A DNA stretch of 9,610 nucleotides from Deltaproteobacteria bacterium (GTDB lineage: Bacteria; Myxococcota_A; Polyangia; JAAYKL01): contig JAABTR010000233.1 in the NCBI GenBank assembly GCA_011389755.1, forward strand, positions 1-9,610, written 5' to 3'. Under the pieces are notes generated by a model. It was not told where the DNA came from. It saw nothing but the letters and a program-made list of their open reading frames with translations, and did not search any database. Of this stretch, positions 5,245 to 9,610 are shown one piece after another (positions within the stretch are counted from its first letter, which is position 1; every line of letters starts with the position of its first letter). Both the position numbers and the translations under genes were made by a program.

Positions 5245-7857
5245 TCAAAATACGGATTCCAAGCGCGAGGCGCCCAGACGAATGGGCCGCGCGGTCAGCA
5301 ATAACAGGCTCTGATCGGCGTCGATTTTTCGCACCGGCATGCCGCTGAGCGCATCCAGCATCCCCTTTTCGCCCCGCACAAACACGGCGACGCCTTTTTT
5401 TCGGGCATCCATCGCCCAAATCGTCTCCACACCAAGCCGCCGCAACGCGACTTCGAGCTCATCGTTCGGCCCCAAGCCGATCACCAACCAACCGGTCGGT
5501 GTCTTCCCGATGGCCATCCCCGGCTTTTCCGGGAGCCAGGCGACATCAGCGCCTTGAACCGCGTTGAGCGCCCCGCGTCCGTCGAGCCCGAGCAGAGGCC
5601 ATCGGCCCAAAACCAGACCTCGCTGTTCAGACAAAGCCACGGTGGGCCTCCCGGCCTCGAGCCGACCCACGATCGTCCCGTCGACGAGCTGACCTCTTTC
5701 GGCCAGCCACCTTCCCATGGCCACAGCCATGAGCAAGCCCTCGGATTCTATTTGACTCCCGCTTCCGAGATGAGGCGCCAGACTGGGTGGAACATCTCCG
5801 GGTAACAAACGCGGCTCGACCCGGGAGAGATCCACGGCAAAGAGACGGCAGCGGCCCTCGGTGCGTTTTTGCACGACAGGCAAAAACGCCGGCTGGGGCT
5901 GCTCCAGATCCCACGAGGACCACCCATCGAGGCCCGTCTTTTTTAAGGTCAGGTAGAAAAAATCTTTGAGCGATCCCTCGACGTAGGTCTTGGGGTAGTA
6001 GGACATCTCATGCAAGGCCAAAGACGCCCGGTACTCAGGCGGCTCCTGCGATGAATTCGAGACCGGCTCTTCGAAGCGATAGTATGCGAACGCGGTGTGG
6101 AAGGGGTTCATATCGAGGTGCATGCCGAAGTCGCACCCGGCCACGTTCATCGTGGCTCCGAGGGTCTGCGCGGTGAGATCGTCTCCCCAGATGTAAAAAA
6201 GCGCGCCCTCGTCGTTCATGCAAAGGCCCGAGCGGATGGTGTTCATGTACGTCAAGCTCGTATGCGGCGTGCGCCCCCACTTGTCCCTTCTTTTGGGATT
6301 GAAGACACCGCCGTCCACAAGAGGATCCAGATTTTGCCGATACGATATCATGGTTTCGGGGATGGGCTGCCCTGCGGGCCAGGGGCCCATCTTGACGGAG
6401 CCGTCCTCCATGGTGGCCACGGTGGCCGCGTCCTGCACGGGCGGCAGCAAGATCTTGCGCTGCTCCATCATGCCGTAAGCGCCGTGCTCGGTCTTGAAGG
6501 CGCCGTTGAAGGCGGCGACGACCCGGGGCAGAGTCTCGCGATCCCGCGGGAGCCTCCCCGTCCCCCGCGTCCCCGTCGTCGGCCTGGGATCGGCCAATCC
6601 GCCGACCATGTGAAGGTCCATCTGACGCATGTCCATGGCGATGAGGTAGGCCCGCACATAGGGCCTGTCTTTATCGACGCGCAGATAAGTCTTGTAAAAC
6701 GCCGGGGGGGCGCCCTTAAGCGACTTGACCCAGGAAGGGACGCAGGGCTCCCAGCGCCCCTCGTCGCCATCGTTGTGTTCGAAAGCCGGAGAGACCAGCG
6801 ACCTAGGCGGCCAGTTGGCATTCCCAGTCGCGGCAAAGACCCCGGCTTCCAGCTCGCTTTGGGTCGGCACCACCCGCACCCCCGAGCGCCTGGTCTCAAA
6901 CATCTCGCTTTCGCCGAAAACGCTGTAGGACCAGCGCCTTAACCTATCGCGCACCTCGAAAAAGCGCCCCTCGGCCCACTCGATGGGCTTTGGACCGACA
7001 AAATACAAGGAGCGAACCGTATCGATGAACCACAAAAGCGGTTTCTTGGGAGTTTCGACATCAGCCGAAACAATCAGCCCCGGCAGCCCGACGTACGACG
7101 CCGATGGGGTGTCCACCTGCGCCGCCTCCAGCTCCCCGCTGCGGCTCTTCCAGCGAATGAGCAGAGGATCCGATGACCTTCGCCCCGCAAAGCTGAGCTC
7201 GACCTTCTCCGGAGGTCTCTCAAAGCTTATGGTCGTGCGTCCGACGCCTTCGGGCTGTCCGGTCTCCAGCCAGTCGGTGATTCCGGCCAGCGTCCGCTCC
7301 ACGACCCCCCAGCTAGACCCCTTGGCGGCGCGAGCGCCCTCGAAGTCGAACACCGTGATCGTTCGAACCTGCCCGAACACCTTCGTCGCCACGGCCACGC
7401 GCCTGCCTCCGGCGGCCAACGCGTACTCGTCGCCGTCGGGCGTCTTCGTCAAGTTCACGATAGAGCGCACCCCCACGATGATTGCTCCCGGCGCAATCCT
7501 GAGCTCTGCGGAGTAGACATCCCGCGGGCCCCAAGCTCCATCCGAGGCGAGAAAAGAGACCTTTTGCCACCCGATGGCCGTGTCGAGCCCATACTCACCT
7601 TCCCTTCCACCGATCGGGACGAGAGACCCCCTCACCACATTCACGCCGCTCGAGGCGCCCAGCTGGTGCTCAAGGAGAGTCGAGTCGCGCCGGGTCGGGG
7701 GCACCTGCGTGTGTGCGGCCGCTGCCAGCCCGAGCAGAGCACACGTGAAGAAGGTGAGCAGACGCGACGAGACGAGGCGACGCAAACGCATATATATAAC
7801 AGGACGACCCAAGTGAGCCCAGACTCCGACCCGCGCTGAGGGAAGGACCGTATTCAC
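5245..7857 (-). CDS. Large exported protein with tandem phosphodiester-glycosidase (NAGPA/DUF2233)-like domains
   Basis: The product has 870 residues from GTG 7857. A signal sequence spans residues 23-51: Arg-rich MRLRRL, hydrophobic LLTFFTCALLGLAAAA, cleavage near AAAHT. ATG 7791 would give a cleaner signal peptide but has no ribosome binding site, whereas GTG 7857 has GGAG seven bases upstream, so the start is uncertain. Residues 52-390 look beta-rich with no family I recognise. Residues about 395-610 resemble NAGPA: VVAAFNGAF around Asn451 replaces AINGGFF, and GCDFGMHLDMNP around Asp582 replaces the LDGGGS signature. Residues about 660-850 repeat the pattern more weakly (AIGKTPTGWLVIGL, then AMDARKKG at Asp817). 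The family cleaves sugar phosphodiesters in the uncovering enzyme and is thought to act on envelope polymers in bacteria. Activity here is doubtful because the signature is altered in both copies. It likely works in the periplasm or outside the cell, transcribed alone. Confidence 0.75.
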   Translation of the reverse strand: MNTVLPSARVGVWAHLGRPVIYMRLRRLVSSRLLTFFTCALLGLAAAAHTQVPPTRRDSTLLEHQLGASSGVNVVRGSLVPIGGREGEYGLDTAIGWQKVSFLASDGAWGPRDVYSAELRIAPGAIIVGVRSIVNLTKTPDGDEYALAAGGRRVAVATKVFGQVRTITVFDFEGARAAKGSSWGVVERTLAGITDWLETGQPEGVGRTTISFERPPEKVELSFAGRRSSDPLLIRWKSRSGELEAAQVDTPSASYVGLPGLIVSADVETPKKPLLWFIDTVRSLYFVGPKPIEWAEGRFFEVRDRLRRWSYSVFGESEMFETRRSGVRVVPTQSELEAGVFAATGNANWPPRSLVSPAFEHNDGDEGRWEPCVPSWVKSLKGAPPAFYKTYLRVDKDRPYVRAYLIAMDMRQMDLHMVGGLADPRPTTGTRGTGRLPRDRETLPRVVAAFNGAFKTEHGAYGMMEQRKILLPPVQDAATVATMEDGSVKMGPWPAGQPIPETMISYRQNLDPLVDGGVFNPKRRDKWGRTPHTSLTYMNTIRSGLCMNDEGALFYIWGDDLTAQTLGATMNVAGCDFGMHLDMNPFHTAFAYYRFEEPVSNSSQEPPEYRASLALHEMSYYPKTYVEGSLKDFFYLTLKKTGLDGWSSWDLEQPQPAFLPVVQKRTEGRCRLFAVDLSRVEPRLLPGDVPPSLAPHLGSGSQIESEGLLMAVAMGRWLAERGQLVDGTIVGRLEAGRPTVALSEQRGLVLGRWPLLGLDGRGALNAVQGADVAWLPEKPGMAIGKTPTGWLVIGLGPNDELEVALRRLGVETIWAMDARKKGVAVFVRGEKGMLDALSGMPVRKIDADQSLLLLTARPIRLGASRLESVF

Positions 7858-7942
7858 GTCAGACTCCGAATCTATGAGACATTCACTCTCCTCGCCCGCA
7901 AACTTAAGTCACCGATCCCGCAGTTACCAGTGATGTAAATTT

Positions 7943-7972
7943 ATTCTATCATATACATCCATTCGCATTCAA
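7943..7972 (-). promoter_or_regulatory. Promoter of the exported NAGPA-like protein gene
   Basis: On the minus strand TTGAAT (7972-7967) and TAGAAT (7948-7943) are separated by 18 bases, close to the sigma-70 consensus. They lie in the most A/T-rich stretch of this part of the window. Transcription should begin near 7936, giving a leader of about 80 bases to GTG 7857, or about 145 to the alternative ATG 7791. Confidence 0.5.
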
Positions 7973-7992
7973 CCTCGCTGTTCAAGGGCGCA

Positions 7993-8062
7993 GCGGCCTC
8001 GCAGGCGCCCTCCCACCTGCCGGCTCCTCGGGCGAACCCGTAGCCTCGAAGGCGCCGGCCGC
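7993..8062. other. GC-rich multi-part hairpin downstream of rnd
   Basis: GCGGCC (7993-7998) and GGCGCC (8004-8009) pair together with the continuous right arm at 8051-8062, giving a 12-bp stem interrupted by one 5-base bulge. Inside it, GGCT (8022-8025) pairs with AGCC (8042-8045), and CGGG (8029-8032) pairs with CCCG (8037-8040) around a CGAA tetraloop. On the plus strand a run of seven T follows at 8080-8086, 17 bases after the stem. It may protect the 3' end of the rnd transcript, end transcription, or be a structured RNA. GC-rich sequence pairs easily by chance, so only the nested order is persuasive. Confidence 0.45.
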
Positions 8063-8092
8063 CAAGGCGATACAACCTGTTTTTTTGTGTAT

Positions 8093-9268
8093 TTAGTTAC
8101 AATCGATGTCGATTATTTCCACTTCCATGGTGGATCGACCGATGCCCAGGCCCTTCTTCCCCTCGAGCACCGACCTCAAAAGCCCCCCGGCGACCTGCTC
8201 TCTCCAGCCGCTCAAGAGCGGATGATCCTCTTTTTTAACAGCGCCGTCGAGCCAATCGGTGACGAGCGCCAGGACATCGGACTTGGTACCCAGGTATGAG
8301 ATATCCACATCCACGCGGCGCGACAGCTCCCTCAGGATCACGGACAAGAGATCGGCGACGGCCTCGGCCCGCGCTGACGACCGCCTGGGTTTACGGGCAG
8401 CCTGAGCCGCCCCCCCTTCGCGCTCGAGCCCCCTTTTTACCGCGTCCAGAATATCCGCGGAGCGTTTGCGAAAGCCTCCACGCAAGCCGCGAAGCCGATC
8501 CATCTGGGCTTCGGTGCGCGGCGCGTTGCGGGCGAGCTCGACCAAGACATTGTCCGGAGCGATGGTTCTGCGCGGCTTGTCCCGCAGCCGGGCTTCGCGC
8601 TCCCTCCAGGCGGCCAGCTCGCGCAGCACGCAGGTCGCCTGTGCGCCGATCCCCCCTGCGCCGCTGACCCTTTGGTAGGCGAGCTCGGGCGGGGCGTCGT
8701 AGTCCACAAAGATCTTGTAGTCGGACAGCTCTTCGAGGACCCAGTCGAGCCTTCCTGCGCCCTCGAGAGTCTTCGTGAGCCTGTCGTGCAGCTCCAGCAA
8801 GTAGCGAACATCGTCGAGCGCGTAGCGGATCTGCTTCTCGCTCAGGGGCCGCTGGAGCCAGTCGGTCAGCTTCTGCCCCTTGGACAGCCTGATCCCGAGC
8901 ATCTCCTCGACGAGCCTGGCGTAAGATATCTGGCGCCCCATACCCACGAAGGCGGCGGCTACCTGCGTGTCGAAGATCCCAGCCGGCGCCCTCTTGGACA
9001 AATGCTTGATGATGGCGGCGTCGTTCGAGCCGGCGTGGACCACGGTCACCACCTCGGGGTCGGCCAAGATGTCGAAGAGCGGCGACAGATCCCGCGTCTC
9101 AAGGGGGTCCACGACCTCCTGGCGCCCCTCCACCGCCACCTGAATGAGGGCGAGCTGCGGGTAGAACGTCTTTTCGGGTATAAACTCCAAGTCCAGGGCA
9201 AAGCGCCCCTGGGCACGGGCCTCATCACAAAACTCGACAAGGCCCCGCTCGCTCAACATCTCTACCAT
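8093..9268 (-). CDS. rnd: Ribonuclease D (3'-5' exoribonuclease, DEDDy)
   Basis: RNase D trims the 3' ends of tRNA precursors and other small structured RNAs, using two metal ions in the cytoplasm. The 391-residue product has the full DEDDy set: Asp26 and Glu28 in LDLEF, Asp83 in HAGSND, and Tyr149 with Asp153 in YALDDVRYL. An HRDC domain follows at about 212-285 (ELAAWREREARLRDKPRR). A Lys/Arg-rich linker then leads to a C-terminal HRDC-like domain at about 300-375, ending in GWREQVAGGLL and EGKKGLGIG as in many RNase D proteins. Length is normal for the family (about 375-400). ATG 9268 is chosen because GAGGTG lies just upstream; GTG 9274 (two residues longer) is possible. The membrane protein gene ends 28 bases upstream on the same strand, so the two may be co-transcribed. 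Confidence 0.95.
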   Translation of the reverse strand: MVEMLSERGLVEFCDEARAQGRFALDLEFIPEKTFYPQLALIQVAVEGRQEVVDPLETRDLSPLFDILADPEVVTVVHAGSNDAAIIKHLSKRAPAGIFDTQVAAAFVGMGRQISYARLVEEMLGIRLSKGQKLTDWLQRPLSEKQIRYALDDVRYLLELHDRLTKTLEGAGRLDWVLEELSDYKIFVDYDAPPELAYQRVSGAGGIGAQATCVLRELAAWREREARLRDKPRRTIAPDNVLVELARNAPRTEAQMDRLRGLRGGFRKRSADILDAVKRGLEREGGAAQAARKPRRSSARAEAVADLLSVILRELSRRVDVDISYLGTKSDVLALVTDWLDGAVKKEDHPLLSGWREQVAGGLLRSVLEGKKGLGIGRSTMEVEIIDIDCN

Positions 9269-9296
9269 GCGCACCTCGTCCCCAGGTTCCCCGTCG

Positions 9297-9610
9297 TCAA
9301 GCCGCCGCGGTCTGCCCGGAAGGGGCCTGTTGCTTTTTGAGCGACAGACGCTTTGCCAGCCCCAAGATGAAGCCCAAAGCGATGGCGAGCAACGCCGCGC
9401 TCATGATGCGAAACACCGGCGGCAGCATGAAAGTGAAGGTGTGGGCCGGGATCCAAAACCACAAAACCGCCGCGCCCACCACCCGGAACATGTTCTTCCA
9501 GTCGATGCCGGAGTAGACCTCCACAACCGGCCAGATCGTAAAAAGCTCCCCGCGATCGATGAGGGTGTCGGTGACCCTGTGGAAGATCATGAACGCGAAG
9601 CCGAAGATGA
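9297..9610 (-). CDS. Small membrane protein, 5' end beyond window
   Basis: About 104 residues are visible, ending at TGA 9299-9297. The frame stays open past ATG 9590 to the window edge with hydrophobic residues (IFGFAF), so the gene probably starts outside; a start at ATG 9590 cannot be ruled out. Two membrane segments are clear: VVGAAVLWFWIPAHTFTFML and, near the end, IMSAALLAIALGFILGLA. The first visible residues may be the tail of a third. The Lys/Arg-rich C-terminal tail (AKRLSLKK) suggests a cytoplasmic end by the positive-inside rule. The stretch between hydrophobic parts contains Asp, Arg and Trp residues but no motif I recognise. It lies 28 bases upstream of rnd on the same strand; a functional link to RNase D is not implied. 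Confidence 0.75.
   Translation of the reverse strand, partial: IFGFAFMIFHRVTDTLIDRGELFTIWPVVEVYSGIDWKNMFRVVGAAVLWFWIPAHTFTFMLPPVFRIMSAALLAIALGFILGLAKRLSLKKQQAPSGQTAAA

Noticed and set aside
5243..5248. Perfect TTGACA on the minus strand overlapping the stop codon of the exported protein
   Set aside because: No -10-like hexamer occurs at 16-19 bases; the match comes partly from the stop codon TGA itself.
5395..5401. Run of seven A (coding strand) as a possible frameshift site
   Set aside because: The frame continues to a sensible end and the alternative frames give nothing protein-like, so it is most simply two lysine codons.
5069..5419. Minus-strand open frame of 116 codons across the spacer
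   Set aside because: It overlaps the 3' end of the exported-protein gene in another frame, has no supported start, and its composition is not protein-like.
6097..6942. Plus-strand open frame of 281 codons inside the exported-protein gene
   Set aside because: It mirrors the minus-strand coding frame and shows no domain, start site or protein-like composition of its own.

Overview
The window is GC-rich (roughly 60-65% by eye) and dense in genes. It reads as chromosomal DNA of a Gram-negative bacterium. The support is a lipoprotein with a lipobox, a secreted protein with an N-terminal signal, an RNase D with HRDC domains, a cobalamin-dependent methionine synthase, and GTG/TTG codons used at or near starts. 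The secreted protein's style recalls Myxococcota or related deltaproteobacteria, but that placement is an impression and not a proof. Seven genes lie on the minus strand and one on the plus strand. No tRNA, rRNA, insertion sequence, phage gene or CRISPR array is visible.

Layout from left to right. Positions 1-2586 (minus) hold the first 862 codons of metH; its 3' end is outside the window. A 156-bp divergent spacer (2587-2742) separates it from the only plus-strand gene (2743-3615). That gene encodes a small Rossmann-like protein of the nucleoside deoxyribosyltransferase/DrHyd (TIR-like) group with a helical C-terminal region. Convergent to it are two small minus-strand genes: a 59-residue acidic protein (3623-3802) that is easy to miss, and a roughly 95-residue lipoprotein (3891-4178). 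Next is a spacer with two strong inverted repeats, then a minus-strand gene for a two-part protein ending in a winged-helix-like domain (4407-5000). Positions 5245-7857 encode a large exported protein with one clear and one degenerate phosphodiester-glycosidase (NAGPA/DUF2233)-like domain. A spacer with a good promoter and an elaborate GC-rich hairpin follows, then rnd (RNase D, 8093-9268) and the C-terminal part of a membrane protein (9297 to the window end).

The genes do not form one obvious pathway. metH (one-carbon/methionine metabolism) and rnd (RNA processing) are housekeeping genes. Between them is a patch of accessory genes with their own spacers and at least partly their own promoters. 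The membrane protein and rnd, 28 bp apart on the same strand, are the only pair spaced like an operon. The most interesting items are the TIR/DrHyd-like protein (a possible nucleotide- or NAD-processing effector, standing alone here), the double NAGPA-like exported protein, the small overlooked gene, and the non-coding structures. I do not see a clearly assembled new multi-gene system.
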